Shown: positions 7,887-17,783, counted from the first letter of the stretch. The stretch is DNA of 64,000 nucleotides from Arthrobacter jiangjiafuii (GCF_018622995.1 NZ_CP076022.1:1922001-1986000); one strand, 5' to 3'. Program-made: numbers and translations. The notes: generated by a model from the sequence alone, not told the origin.

Positions 7887-9323
7887 ATGAGCACCCCCGA
7901 CCTGAGCCCCGAAGACCTGCAGGCCTGTCTGCGCGTCCTGTCCTCCATCCACGTCCTGGATGAAGAACACCCCGATTACATTGCCGTCCGGCGGGCGACG
8001 GCCAAGATGTTCAAATCCGTGAAAAAGCACAAGAAAATCGAAAAGCGCAGCGCCGTCGCCGAGGCGGACCGCGCCGTCGTCGCCCTCACCGCAACGGGTG
8101 CCTCCGACCGCATTGACGATGAAACCCGCGGTGCCCAGCTGCGGACCTCCGCCCACGGCCCCTCGGCCGGGACACTGCTCAAGCCGCGCAACTGCTACAT
8201 CTGCAAGCAGCCGTACACCGTGGTGGACGCCTTCTACCACCAGCTCTGCCCCGAGTGCGCCGCCTTCAGCCATGCCAAGCGCGATGCCCGCACCGACCTG
8301 ACGGGCAAGCGTGCCCTGCTGACCGGCGGCCGCGCCAAGATCGGCATGTACATTGCCCTGCGGCTGCTGCGCGACGGCGCGCACACCACCATCACCACCC
8401 GCTTCCCCAAGGACGCAGCCCGCCGCTTTGCCGCCATGGAGGACTCAGCTGACTGGCTGCACAGGCTGAAGATCGTCGGCATCGACCTGCGCGACCCCGC
8501 CCAGGTCATCTCGCTGGCCGATTCGGTTGCCGAGGCTGGACCACTGGATATCCTCATCAACAACGCGGCCCAGACAGTGCGCCGGACCTCGAACGCATAC
8601 CAGCCGCTGGTGGACGCCGAGCTCGAGACCCTGCCTGCCGGGAACATGCCCGAGCTGGTCACCTTCGGCCACACCCACAACGCGCACCCGACCGCACTGG
8701 CCGGGTCCATTGCCGAGCATCCGGTGCTGGCCGGCGACGCCGTCACCTCGCTGGCCCTGACCGCCGGCTCGTCCTCCCTGGAGAAGCTCGGCGCCGGCAC
8801 CGCGATCGACGCCGGCGGGCTGGTTCCGGACACCGCCCCGATCAACAGCTGGACCCAGGTGGTGGACCAGGTGGAGCCCCTGGAGATGCTCGAAGTGCAG
8901 CTCTGCAACGTCACCGCCCCGTTCCTGCTGGTCAACCGGCTGCGCCCGGCAATGGCAGCCTCCGCTGCCCACCGGAAGTACATCGTGAACGTCTCAGCGA
9001 TGGAGGGCCAGTTTGCCCGCCGCTACAAGGGACCGGGGCACCCCCACACCAACATGGCCAAGGCCTCGCTGAACATGCTCACCCGCACAAGCGCCGGTGA
9101 AATGCTGGAAACCGACGGCATCCTGATGACCGCAGTGGACACCGGCTGGATCACCGACGAACGTCCCCATCCGACGAAGGTCCGCCTGGCCGAGGAGGGC
9201 TTCCACGCTCCCCTGGACCTGGTGGACGGTGCTGCCCGCGTTTACGACCCGATTGTCATGGGTGAAGCCGGCGTCGACCAGTACGGGGTCTTCCTGAAGG
9301 ACTACAAGCCCTCTCCCTGGTAA
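7887..9323 (+). CDS. zinc-ribbon SDR-family protein, atypical
   Basis: 478 aa. An N-terminal Lys-rich helical segment is followed by a CxxC...CxxC zinc ribbon (Cys103, Cys106, Cys121, Cys124), then a Rossmann fold with LLTGGRAKIGMYIALRLL (TGxxxxxG at 146-153) and LINNAAQTVRR. Where SDR enzymes have YxxxK the sequence is TNMAK, so Lys392 is kept but the catalytic tyrosine position is Thr388; Ser370 in NVSAMEG may be the usual Ser. A long insert with AGNMPELVTFGHTHNAH precedes the catalytic region. Function unknown; the zinc ribbon could bind RNA, protein or metal. ATG 7887 chosen at the first family-like residue, with a weak ribosome site. Its end overlaps the convergent ATPase by 22 bp. Confidence 0.85.
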   Translation: MSTPDLSPEDLQACLRVLSSIHVLDEEHPDYIAVRRATAKMFKSVKKHKKIEKRSAVAEADRAVVALTATGASDRIDDETRGAQLRTSAHGPSAGTLLKPRNCYICKQPYTVVDAFYHQLCPECAAFSHAKRDARTDLTGKRALLTGGRAKIGMYIALRLLRDGAHTTITTRFPKDAARRFAAMEDSADWLHRLKIVGIDLRDPAQVISLADSVAEAGPLDILINNAAQTVRRTSNAYQPLVDAELETLPAGNMPELVTFGHTHNAHPTALAGSIAEHPVLAGDAVTSLALTAGSSSLEKLGAGTAIDAGGLVPDTAPINSWTQVVDQVEPLEMLEVQLCNVTAPFLLVNRLRPAMAASAAHRKYIVNVSAMEGQFARRYKGPGHPHTNMAKASLNMLTRTSAGEMLETDGILMTAVDTGWITDERPHPTKVRLAEEGFHAPLDLVDGAARVYDPIVMGEAGVDQYGVFLKDYKPSPW

Positions 9324-12094
9324 GCCGGAGCCGACTTCCGCGCCTGGAACCGCGAGACGGCCTTGCGGATTTCGGAGACCCACAGGGCCGTTGATCCTAC
9401 GGCGATGGCCAGGAACCACTGGCCGTCGGTCAGGTCGGTGGTATCGAACAGACCCTGCAGCACCTCCAGCTGGACCACCAGGATCTGCAGGACGACGACG
9501 GCGGCCAGCGACACCCAGACGGCCCGGTTGGTGAAGGTGTGCAGCGAGAACACACTGCCGTTCGCCGAGCGGACGTTGAGCAGGTTGAAGGTCTGGTAGA
9601 AGACGAAGGTCGTGAAGGCCAGGGTGGTGGCGAAGAGCGGATCACCGGCGCTCTCCGGATACATCTGCGGTGCCAGGTACAGCACGCTGCACGTTCCCAC
9701 GGCCATAATGATGCCCATGGTGAGGATCCGGGCTATCCGCTGGCCGGTCAGCAACGGCTCCCGCGGTGGCCGCGGCGGCTGCTTCATCAGTGCCTTATCG
9801 GCGGGGTCCACGCCCAGGGCCAGCGCCGGCGGGCCATCCATGATGATGTTGACCCATAGAATCTGCAGCGCGGTGAAGGGCGCCCCGCCGGCGAGCCCGA
9901 ACGCCGCGGCGGCAAGGAAAATCAGCACGAAGCCCCAGGCAGTGGTCAGCTGGAAGCTGACAAACTTGAGGATGTTGGCGTAGATCCCGCGGCCTTCCTG
10001 CACCGCTGCCACGATGGTGGCGAAGTTATCATCCGTGAGGATCATCTTGGCGGCACCCTTGGACACATCGGTGCCGGTGATTCCCATGGCGATGCCGATG
10101 TTCGCCCGCTTCAGTGCCGGGGCGTCATTGACGCCGTCGCCGGTCATGGCCACGACCGCGCCGTCGGCCTGCAGGGCGGCGACCATCCGGATCTTGTGCT
10201 CGGGCGACACCCGGGCCAGCACGCCGTAGTCCGGCGCCCGCCGCTGCAGCTCGGCATCATCCATGCCGTCCAGCTGAGTCCCGGAGACTGCCTCCCCGCC
10301 GATCCCCAGGTCGCGGGCGATCGCCGATGCGGTGACCAAGTGATCGCCCGTGATCATATGGACGCTGATCCCTGCTTCGTGGGCGCGGGTTATGGCCTCG
10401 GCGGCCTCAGTGCGGGGAGGATCCATAATGCCGGCCACCGCATGGAACACGAGCCCTGACACGCTGTTCCGCAGCGCATCGGGATCAGCGGGCGGGGTGC
10501 CGTCGGCCGTCCGGCTGGCCACGGCCATTGTCCGCAGGCCCTGCCTGGCAAGGGCATCCACTTCATCGCGGATCCGTTGGCGGTCCTCCGGCAGCAGGGG
10601 CCGGGCGCCGTCGGCCGTGGCCAGGAAGTCCGACCGCTCCAGCAGCACTCCCGGGGCGCCCTTCACATAGCAGACGACGCCGTCGCCTGCATCCCCGGAA
10701 GACGTGCCGGCGTCGTCGTCGGCTTCGCCATCGATGGGCAGACGGTTGAACGTGGCCATGAACTTGTAGTCCGAATCGAAGGGGACCTCAGCGATGCGGG
10801 GATGGGAGGCGCGGGCGCCGTCGGTGTCGATACCGCCCTTTTCGGCCAGCACCACCAAGGCCCCTTCCGTGGGATCGCCGGTGAGCATGCCGTCGCGTAC
10901 AGAGGCATCATTGCAGAGGGCAAAGCCCAGCAGCGCCCGCGTCAGGACCGGAGACGGCCGGCCGTCCGCGCTGAGCACCTTCCCCTCGGTGGAATAGCCG
11001 GATCCGGAAACCCGGAAGTCCCGGCCCGAGGCGGTGGCAACGCGGCGGACCGTCATCTCGTTCAAGGTCAGGGTGCCGGTCTTGTCGGTGCAGATCTGCG
11101 AGGTGCTGCCCAGGGTCTCCACTGCCGCCAGCTGCTTGATGATCGCCCCCCGCGCGGCCAGCCGGGACGCCCCCATCGCCAGGGTGAAGGCGACGACGGC
11201 GGTGAGTCCCTCCGGGATGGTCGCCACGGCCAGGGATACGGCGGTCAGGAACAGGTCCCCCCAGCTGTCACCGCGCAGCAGGCCCAGGATGAAGACGATG
11301 GCCACCACTACCAGGGCCACATAGGTGAGCAGGCGTGCCAACTGGTCGATGCTGCGCTGCAGGGTGGTCTTTTCCTCAACCGTTGAACCCAGCAGATGCG
11401 CGATCCGTCCGATCTGCGTATCCATCCCGGTTCCCGTGACCAGCAGGACAGCGCGCCCGCGGCTGACATCGGTATCCATGTAGAGCATGTTGGTCCGGTC
11501 CCCCACGCCCAGTTCGGGGTCGGTCAACACGGCCGGGTTCTTGTTCACCGGCTGCGACTCCCCGGTCAGCGCAGCTTCGGCCACCTGCAGCCGTACCGCT
11601 TCGATCAGCCGGCCGTCAGCGGGGATTGTGTCGCCGGCCTCCAGGAGCACCACGTCGCCCGGCACCAGCTCGGTCCGCGGCACGTCCACGGGCTGCCCGC
11701 CCCGTCGCACCGTGGCCACCGCGACAGAGGTGCTGCGCAGCGCTTCCAGGCTGCTTTCCGCCCGCTGTTCCTGCACATAGTTCAGGACCGTGTTCAGGGC
11801 GATGACAGCGAGGATCACCACCGGGGTCTCCCACTCCCGGGAGACAACGGCGCTGATGACGGCCGCCGCGATCAGCACCAGGATGAGCCGGTCCGTCAGC
11901 AGTGCCAGGATTTTCCGCCAGGCCGGAACCTTCCGTCCGGCGGCGAGCTCATTGTGTCCGTACCGTTGGAGGCGCTGGGCCGCCTGGTCCGGGCTGAGCC
12001 CGGTGGCCGGATCCACGTCCAGCTCGTCGGCCACCTGGGAAGGTGTTTGGGTCCAGGGGTATTCCGGCACCCCGAGTTGATTATCCGCATGCAT
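9302..12094 (-). CDS. P-type cation-transporting ATPase (Ca2+/PacL-like)
   Basis: 930 aa, full length for a P2-type ATPase. Order: cation N-terminal domain, TM1-2, actuator domain with LTGESQPV, TM3-4 with the PEGL ion-site motif (VATIPEGLTAVVAF), phosphorylation motif DKTGT with Asp337, nucleotide domain, MITGDHLVTASAIA and MTGDGVNDAPALK hinge, then TM5-10 with NIIMDGPPALALGVDP. The TM4 and TM6 motifs resemble calcium pumps (SERCA/PacL, Listeria LMCA1) more than heavy-metal pumps. ATG 12094 is the first Met; the ribosome site is weak. Likely monocistronic. Confidence 0.9.
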   Translation of the reverse strand: MHADNQLGVPEYPWTQTPSQVADELDVDPATGLSPDQAAQRLQRYGHNELAAGRKVPAWRKILALLTDRLILVLIAAAVISAVVSREWETPVVILAVIALNTVLNYVQEQRAESSLEALRSTSVAVATVRRGGQPVDVPRTELVPGDVVLLEAGDTIPADGRLIEAVRLQVAEAALTGESQPVNKNPAVLTDPELGVGDRTNMLYMDTDVSRGRAVLLVTGTGMDTQIGRIAHLLGSTVEEKTTLQRSIDQLARLLTYVALVVVAIVFILGLLRGDSWGDLFLTAVSLAVATIPEGLTAVVAFTLAMGASRLAARGAIIKQLAAVETLGSTSQICTDKTGTLTLNEMTVRRVATASGRDFRVSGSGYSTEGKVLSADGRPSPVLTRALLGFALCNDASVRDGMLTGDPTEGALVVLAEKGGIDTDGARASHPRIAEVPFDSDYKFMATFNRLPIDGEADDDAGTSSGDAGDGVVCYVKGAPGVLLERSDFLATADGARPLLPEDRQRIRDEVDALARQGLRTMAVASRTADGTPPADPDALRNSVSGLVFHAVAGIMDPPRTEAAEAITRAHEAGISVHMITGDHLVTASAIARDLGIGGEAVSGTQLDGMDDAELQRRAPDYGVLARVSPEHKIRMVAALQADGAVVAMTGDGVNDAPALKRANIGIAMGITGTDVSKGAAKMILTDDNFATIVAAVQEGRGIYANILKFVSFQLTTAWGFVLIFLAAAAFGLAGGAPFTALQILWVNIIMDGPPALALGVDPADKALMKQPPRPPREPLLTGQRIARILTMGIIMAVGTCSVLYLAPQMYPESAGDPLFATTLAFTTFVFYQTFNLLNVRSANGSVFSLHTFTNRAVWVSLAAVVVLQILVVQLEVLQGLFDTTDLTDGQWFLAIAVGSTALWVSEIRKAVSRFQARKSAPAYQGEGL

Positions 12095-12113
12095 GGGGCT
12101 GCCTCTGGCGATA

Positions 12114-12137
12114 GGGGGTGTTGCTGGGGGTGTTGCT
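12114..12137. repeat. 12-bp perfect tandem duplication in ATPase promoter region
   Basis: GGGGGTGTTGCT occurs twice head to tail, 20 bp upstream of the P-type ATPase start. A directly repeated element here could be a regulator site or part of the 5' leader; no regulator is identified. Confidence 0.6.
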
Positions 12138-12226
12138 CCTCACTCTAACAACGGCGCCCCAAGGAAACCGCACCCGGGACCTATCCGGGGTTTGGCTGGC
12201 GGTAGATTCTGCGGCAGGGTGGGACG

Positions 12227-13276
12227 GTGAACAGCTCTCCCCCGCGACTCCAAGGCACTGCGCTGCTGCCCGGGCTGACTGCCGCTGCGGCCGCCGTCGT
12301 TGCCGCCTACCTCCTGCACCGGCTGATTCCCTGGCTGCCGGTCCTGACCATAGCCGTGGTCCTGGGGTTGGCCGTGGCCAACGTTCCCGGCCTGTCTTCA
12401 TCAGTCTCCGGCCCGTTGAAGCCTGGCCTGTCCCTCGCTGCCAGGCGGCTGATGCGTGCCGGGATTGTACTGCTGGGACTGAAGGTGTCGCTGATCGATA
12501 TTGCCTCACTGGGGTGGGCAGCACTTCTGCTGATCGCCGCACTGGTCGCGGGGGCATTTGCCGGGACCTATCTGATCTGCCGGGCGTTCCGGCTGCCCGG
12601 GGAGGAGCCGCTGCTGATTGCCGCCGGCTTCTCCATTTGCGGGGTGTCCGCCATCGGGGCGATAGCCGCTGCCCGGAGGGTGAGGCACGAGGATACGGTG
12701 GTGCCGATCGCGCTGGTGACGCTCTGCGGAACGCTGGCGATCGGCGTGCTGCCGTTGCTGGCGTCCCTGTTCGGCCTGCCGGACGAGACGTTTGGCCTGT
12801 GGGCAGGAGCGTCGGTTCACGACGTCGGCCAGGTGGTGGCCACGGCCCAGACCGCAGGGACAGCGGCGCTCGCGGCCGCCGTCGTCGTCAAGCTGGCCCG
12901 CGTGGTCATGCTCGCCCCGATGACTGCTGTCGTGGGATTCCTCGGGCGGCGGCAGGATGCCAGGAGCCAGGCCATGGAAACGCCGACGGGCGTGGAACAG
13001 GGGCGCGGCAAGCGGCCGCCGCTGGTTCCGCTGTTTGTCCTCGGTTTCCTGGCACTGATCCTGGTCCGTACCGCCGGGATTCTCCCCGAGGCCGCCCTTG
13101 AAGCTGCAGGGGTTGTTCAGGAGATCCTTTTTGCCGCTGCCCTGTTTTCCCTTGGCGCGGGGGTGCGGTTTAGTGCCCTGTTCGCGTCGGGGGCCCGGGC
13201 GCTCGCTGCCGCGCTGGTGTCCTGGCTGCTGGTTGGCGGGCTGGGGTTGGGCCTGGCGCTGCTGCTCGCGGGGTAG
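12227..13276 (+). CDS. YeiH-family membrane protein (putative sulfate exporter family)
   Basis: 349 aa, about ten hydrophobic segments. Family landmarks are RLMRAGIVLLGLKVSL, GFSICGVSAIGAIAA and GASVHDVGQVVA, the paired Ser/Gly-rich re-entrant motifs of the YeiH/UPF0324 family. The substrate in this family is poorly established; names such as sulfate exporter derive from distant homologues. GTG start at 12227 with AGGGTGGGA upstream. Divergent from the ATPase and separated from it by 132 bp. Confidence 0.85.
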   Translation: MNSSPPRLQGTALLPGLTAAAAAVVAAYLLHRLIPWLPVLTIAVVLGLAVANVPGLSSSVSGPLKPGLSLAARRLMRAGIVLLGLKVSLIDIASLGWAALLLIAALVAGAFAGTYLICRAFRLPGEEPLLIAAGFSICGVSAIGAIAAARRVRHEDTVVPIALVTLCGTLAIGVLPLLASLFGLPDETFGLWAGASVHDVGQVVATAQTAGTAALAAAVVVKLARVVMLAPMTAVVGFLGRRQDARSQAMETPTGVEQGRGKRPPLVPLFVLGFLALILVRTAGILPEAALEAAGVVQEILFAAALFSLGAGVRFSALFASGARALAAALVSWLLVGGLGLGLALLLAG

Positions 13277-13363
13277 GGCAAGGGCAGCAGGGCTTCCGCG
13301 GGAGGACCCTTGCGGCGCCACCGACGCGCCCCTACTGTTGCTGCCTGAAGACGGGACGACGCG

Positions 13364-15085
13364 ATGACCGGATCACCTGACCAGCCGCCTCCGACGGATG
13401 CAACAGCGGAATCCGGCGGCGGCACCTCGCTGTCGCAAAGCAGTCCTGCCGGCCTTGTCCGGTCACCGGAGGCCTCGGGCAAGGGCTACCAGCCGGCAAC
13501 AGCGGCAGGCCTGGTGCTATGCGGCGTTGCGCTCTGGTGCCTTCTGGGCAATCTGGTTGACCCGCACTACGGCAACTCCCGTTACAGCACCTGGTGGGCG
13601 CTCGCGGCCACGGCGGCGGTGCTGGCGCTCATGGCGGGGCTGTATCTCGGTCTGCGTAAGGCCGCGCAGTTTCTGGTCCGCCACCGGGTCCTGGCGGGAT
13701 TGGGGGCTGCGGCAGTATGGGTCCTCCTGTTCGCCCTGCAGGTCCGGCTTGCATATGCCGTCCGGCTGCCGGCTGACTGGGACGCCTACGCCGTGTACAG
13801 CTCCGCTGCCGGGCTGGCCCAGGGAACGCAGACCGAAATCGATCCCGGTTACTTTTCCCTGAACACCAACAACATCCTGATTACCCTGCTGCTCTCCGCA
13901 TATTTCCGCCTGGCCGTCTTCCTGGGCGTCGCCGACCTGGAGATGGCCGCCGCTGTCCTAAACGCCGTCGTCCTGTTCACGGGCATTGCCCTGACCTATG
14001 CAGCTGCACGGATACTCGGCGGACGCACCCTGGCTGCGTTCACGCTGCTTCCCTCAACCGTTTTTGTCCTGCTCTCGCCTTGGCTGGGCGTTGTCTACTC
14101 GGACACGGTTGGTCTGGTGTTTCCGGTCCTGATTCTGTTTCTGTTGCTGGCAGCAGGCCGGGCACGCTCACTGGCCGTCCGGATTCCGTTGTGGGTCCTG
14201 GCCGGAGGGGCCGGAGCTGTGGGCTACGGAATCAAACCCACGGTGCTTATCTGCCTGGTGGCAGCCGCCCTGACAGCGGCCTGCTCGCCGGCCTTGCGCC
14301 GCCGTCGCCCCGGGGCCATGGCCGTGGTTCTGGGCTTTGCCGTCGTGGCAGGGAGTTTTTTTGCCGGGCACCGGCTGATCACGGTTTTCGAACAGCAGAC
14401 TCCGGTGATCAGTTTCAACGTCGAAGACAACCCGGCTGCCATGCCGCCGACCCATTTCCTGAAAGTCGGGGCGCAGAGCTTTGCCGGACCGCACGGACTC
14501 TATTACGGCTGCTACAACGAGGCAGATTATCTGGGCACCGTCACCGTCGCCGACCCGGAGGAGAAGTTCCGCCAAGGACTGGACGCTTATCAGGAGCGGG
14601 TGGCTGCCATGGGACCAGGCGGATATCTTTCCTTCCTGAATCACAAGCTGCTCTGGGTCACCGGCGACGGTTCATTCTTCTCCTGGGGCGAGGGACGGCT
14701 GACCGGGAACAACTTTGTCTCCGCTGACCCGGGAGACAGGGTGATCCAGGACTTCTTCGGGAACAACCGTCCCGGGTTTCCCTGGCTGCTGTCGCTGTGG
14801 CAGGGAACCTGGTTCCTTGTCCTGGCGCTGGTGGCCGTTCCGCTGGTCCTGCGCTCCCCCAACCTGATGCGGCCGGAGGTCACCGCCCTCCGCATCGCTC
14901 TCCTGGGGCTGCTGCTTTTCCTGCTGCTCTCCGAAGGCCGGGCCCGGTTCCTGTACTTGTACGTGCCCTACTTCATCCTGCTGGCCTCCCTGTCCTTCCA
15001 AACGATCATGGACAAGCTGCTGCCGGCCAGGGACGGCGGCGGTGAGGCGACGGGCGGTTTGGGCGACACAAAAGTGCCGCAGTGA
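13364..15085 (+). CDS. GT-C-fold integral membrane glycosyltransferase-like protein
   Basis: 573 aa with about 11-12 hydrophobic segments. After the first pair of TM helices a loop contains RLPADWDAYAVYSSAAG, reminiscent of the acidic motif in the first extracytoplasmic loop of GT-C/PMT-type lipid-linked sugar transferases. A soluble C-terminal half-loop (NPAAMPPTHFLK, FSWGEGRLTGNNF) is followed by final helices with EGRARFLYLYVPYF. Probably acts on cell-envelope glycans using a polyprenyl-phosphate sugar; this is inference from fold. ATG 13364, weak ribosome site. It ends 21 bp before pepN and may be co-transcribed. Confidence 0.7.
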   Translation: MTGSPDQPPPTDATAESGGGTSLSQSSPAGLVRSPEASGKGYQPATAAGLVLCGVALWCLLGNLVDPHYGNSRYSTWWALAATAAVLALMAGLYLGLRKAAQFLVRHRVLAGLGAAAVWVLLFALQVRLAYAVRLPADWDAYAVYSSAAGLAQGTQTEIDPGYFSLNTNNILITLLLSAYFRLAVFLGVADLEMAAAVLNAVVLFTGIALTYAAARILGGRTLAAFTLLPSTVFVLLSPWLGVVYSDTVGLVFPVLILFLLLAAGRARSLAVRIPLWVLAGGAGAVGYGIKPTVLICLVAAALTAACSPALRRRRPGAMAVVLGFAVVAGSFFAGHRLITVFEQQTPVISFNVEDNPAAMPPTHFLKVGAQSFAGPHGLYYGCYNEADYLGTVTVADPEEKFRQGLDAYQERVAAMGPGGYLSFLNHKLLWVTGDGSFFSWGEGRLTGNNFVSADPGDRVIQDFFGNNRPGFPWLLSLWQGTWFLVLALVAVPLVLRSPNLMRPEVTALRIALLGLLLFLLLSEGRARFLYLYVPYFILLASLSFQTIMDKLLPARDGGGEATGGLGDTKVPQ

Positions 15086-15106
15086 CGGAAGTGGTTGAAT
15101 GATGGA

Positions 15107-17740
15107 GTGTCGAACCAGAACCTGCGCCGTGAAGAAGCCGCCGCCCGCTCCGCCCTTGTGACCGTAGATGCCTACCACGTAGAGCTCGATCTGAGCTCAG
15201 CGCAGGACCCGGAGACGGCCGGGTTCCGTTCCCGGAGCACCATCACGTTCCGCTGTGCCCGCCCGGGCGGCTCCACGTTCCTGGACTTCATCCACGGCGG
15301 AGTCTCCTCGGTGACCCTGAACGGACGCGAGCTGCCCCTGGATCTTGCCGTGGACGGGTCGCGGATCCAGCTGCCGGACCTGGCAGTAGAGAACACGGTT
15401 ACCGTGGACGGCACCGCCCTGTACAGCCGCAGCGGCGAGGGCATGCACCGGTTTACCGATCCCGCCGATGGCCAAACCTATCTGTACACGCAGTATGAAC
15501 CCGCTGATGCCCGCCGCGTGTTCGCTGACTTTGAACAGCCCGACCTCAAGGCCAGCTTCACCTTCGCCGTCACGGCGCCGTCGGACTGGGCAGTCGTTTC
15601 CAACGGTGCCGAGGTGACCCGCACTCCCATTGACGCAGCTTCTGAAACAGCTTCTGCAGCACCACAGTGCAGCCGCTGGGAGTTTGCCCCCACGCAGCGC
15701 ATCTCCACCTACATCACGTCCGTGCTGGCGGGTCCGTATTTCAAGGCCGAGGACTTCTGGTCCGGTGTCCTGGATGACGGCTCGGTCCTGGAGATCCCGC
15801 TGGGCGCCTACTGCCGTGCCTCGCTGGCCGAGTACTTTGATCCGCAGAACGTTTTCGACATTACCAAGCGCGGCCTGGATTACTTCCACACACTGTTTGC
15901 CTACCCCTACCCCTTCGGCAAATATGACCAGGCCTTCGTCCCCGAGTACAACCTCGGTGCCATGGAAAATCCCGGGCTGGTGACCTTCACGGAGGCCTAC
16001 GTCTTCCGGTCAAAGGCCACCGAGGCGCAGTACGAGGCCCGCGCCAACACCATCCTGCACGAGATGGCGCACATGTGGTTCGGCGACCTGGTGACCATGA
16101 AGTGGTGGGACGACCTGTGGCTGAAGGAGTCCTTCGCGGACTACATGGGTGCCCTGGCCGTGGCCAACGCCACCGACTTCACCAATTCCTGGGTGTCCTT
16201 CGCGAACCGGCGCAAGGCCTGGGCCTACGTCCAGGATCAGCTGCCCACTACCCATCCGATTGTCGCCGACATCACCGATCTCGAAGCAGCGAAGCAGAAT
16301 TTTGACGGCATCACCTACGCCAAGGGCGCTTCGGTGCTCAAGCAACTGGTGGCCTATGTGGGTTTCGATGCGTTTATCGAAGCGGCCCGCGGCTACTTCC
16401 GTGACCATGCCTACGGAAACACCACCCTCACCGACCTGCTGAACGCCCTGAGCTCGGCCTCGGGCCGGGACATGGGCGTCTGGTCCCGGCTCTGGCTGCA
16501 AACCGCCGGAGTCCCGACCCTCACGCCCCAGCTGGAAACGGACGACGACGGCGCCCTCACCTCGGTCACGATCATCCAGGATGCGCCGGACCCGGTCAGT
16601 GGTGAACAGGTGCCCCGCCCGCACCGCCTGCGGATCGGCCTGTACAACCCAGACGCCGGCGGCGCCCTGGTCCGCACCGACAGTGTGGAGATCGACGTCG
16701 ACGGGCACCGGACCGAGGTTCCCGAGCTGGTCGGCATCCAGCGGCCCGCACTGCTGCTGCTCAATGACGAGGACCTGACCTACGCCAAGATCCGGTTCGA
16801 CAATGACTCACTGCAGACCCTGATGTCATCCCTCGGCCGGATCCCCGATCCGCTGGCCCGGGCGGTCTGCTTCTCGGCACTGTGGAACGGCGTGCGCGAC
16901 GGCGCCCTGAGCGCCTCCGACTATGTCCGGCTGATCGCCCATGCCGCACCGATGGAGACCGGTGCCGGCGTGCTGCAGGTCCTGCTGGACAATGCGCGTT
17001 ACGCGGTGGAGCGCTATGCACCGGCCGAACGCCGCAGCGCCCTGCGTGAAAGCCTCTACTCGCTGGTGGTGGAACAGTTGCACGCTGCAGAGCCGGGCAG
17101 TGACCGCCAGTTGATCTGGGCCCGGAACGCGGCGGCCCTGGGCCGGCGCAGCACCACCCATACCGACCTGCTGCGCGGCCTGCTGAAGGGCCGCACGGAG
17201 ATCCCCGGCCTGGCAGTGGACTCGGACCTGCGCTGGCAGCTCTGGCAGGCACTGGCAGCAACCGGAAGTGCGGCCCGGGCCGAGCTGGAAGCGGAGCTGG
17301 AGCGTGATTCCACGGCCTCCGGGCGGGTCGGTTTCACAACGGCAGCGGCTGCGTTCCCCGAGCCTGCCGTGAAAGCCTCGGCCTGGCAGGAGGCGGTCCA
17401 TTCGGATGAACTGTCCAACCAGCTGCTCTCGGCCACCATCGAGGGCCTGACCATCGGCAGCACCGAACTGCTGTCCATGTTCTCCGCCGACTATTTCGCG
17501 TCCCTGACCCTGGTCTGGAGCGCGAGGAGCATCGAGCTGGCGAGCCGGGTCGTCGGCGGACTGTTCCCGGGAGCGCAGGATCTGCCCGAACACATGGTTC
17601 CGGCCGATCACCCGGTCCTGATGGCCACCATGGACTGGCTCGAGGCCAACCCGCAGGCTCCGGCAGCACTGCGCCGCATCATCATCGAGCAGCAGGACCA
17701 GCTGCTGCGGGCACTGCGAGCCCAGGCCGCGGGCAGGTAG
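15107..17740 (+). CDS. pepN: aminopeptidase N (M1 zinc metallopeptidase)
   Basis: 877 aa. Removes N-terminal residues from peptides in the cytoplasm. The GAMEN substrate motif (GAMENPG, about residue 284), the zinc site HEMAHMWFGDLV (H318-E-x2-H322) and the third ligand Glu in LWLKESFADYMG are all intact; a C-terminal ERAP-like helical domain completes the usual length of ~850-880. GTG 15107 gives the family N-terminus SNQNLRREEAAAR; an in-frame TTG at 15095 would add four residues and has GGAAGTGG before it. Confidence 0.96.
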   Translation: MSNQNLRREEAAARSALVTVDAYHVELDLSSAQDPETAGFRSRSTITFRCARPGGSTFLDFIHGGVSSVTLNGRELPLDLAVDGSRIQLPDLAVENTVTVDGTALYSRSGEGMHRFTDPADGQTYLYTQYEPADARRVFADFEQPDLKASFTFAVTAPSDWAVVSNGAEVTRTPIDAASETASAAPQCSRWEFAPTQRISTYITSVLAGPYFKAEDFWSGVLDDGSVLEIPLGAYCRASLAEYFDPQNVFDITKRGLDYFHTLFAYPYPFGKYDQAFVPEYNLGAMENPGLVTFTEAYVFRSKATEAQYEARANTILHEMAHMWFGDLVTMKWWDDLWLKESFADYMGALAVANATDFTNSWVSFANRRKAWAYVQDQLPTTHPIVADITDLEAAKQNFDGITYAKGASVLKQLVAYVGFDAFIEAARGYFRDHAYGNTTLTDLLNALSSASGRDMGVWSRLWLQTAGVPTLTPQLETDDDGALTSVTIIQDAPDPVSGEQVPRPHRLRIGLYNPDAGGALVRTDSVEIDVDGHRTEVPELVGIQRPALLLLNDEDLTYAKIRFDNDSLQTLMSSLGRIPDPLARAVCFSALWNGVRDGALSASDYVRLIAHAAPMETGAGVLQVLLDNARYAVERYAPAERRSALRESLYSLVVEQLHAAEPGSDRQLIWARNAAALGRRSTTHTDLLRGLLKGRTEIPGLAVDSDLRWQLWQALAATGSAARAELEAELERDSTASGRVGFTTAAAAFPEPAVKASAWQEAVHSDELSNQLLSATIEGLTIGSTELLSMFSADYFASLTLVWSARSIELASRVVGGLFPGAQDLPEHMVPADHPVLMATMDWLEANPQAPAALRRIIIEQQDQLLRALRAQAAGR

Positions 17741-17747
17741 GCATCCG

Positions 17748-17771
17748 TCCCCGCCGGGAGACCGGCGGGGA
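17748..17771. terminator. hairpin between convergent pepN and cupin gene
   Basis: Perfect 10-bp stem TCCCCGCCGG-GAGA-CCGGCGGGGA in the 43-bp space between two convergent stop codons. No U tract, but a GNRA-type loop and central position support a bidirectional terminator. Confidence 0.6.
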
Positions 17772-17783
17772 TACGGGCGGGAA

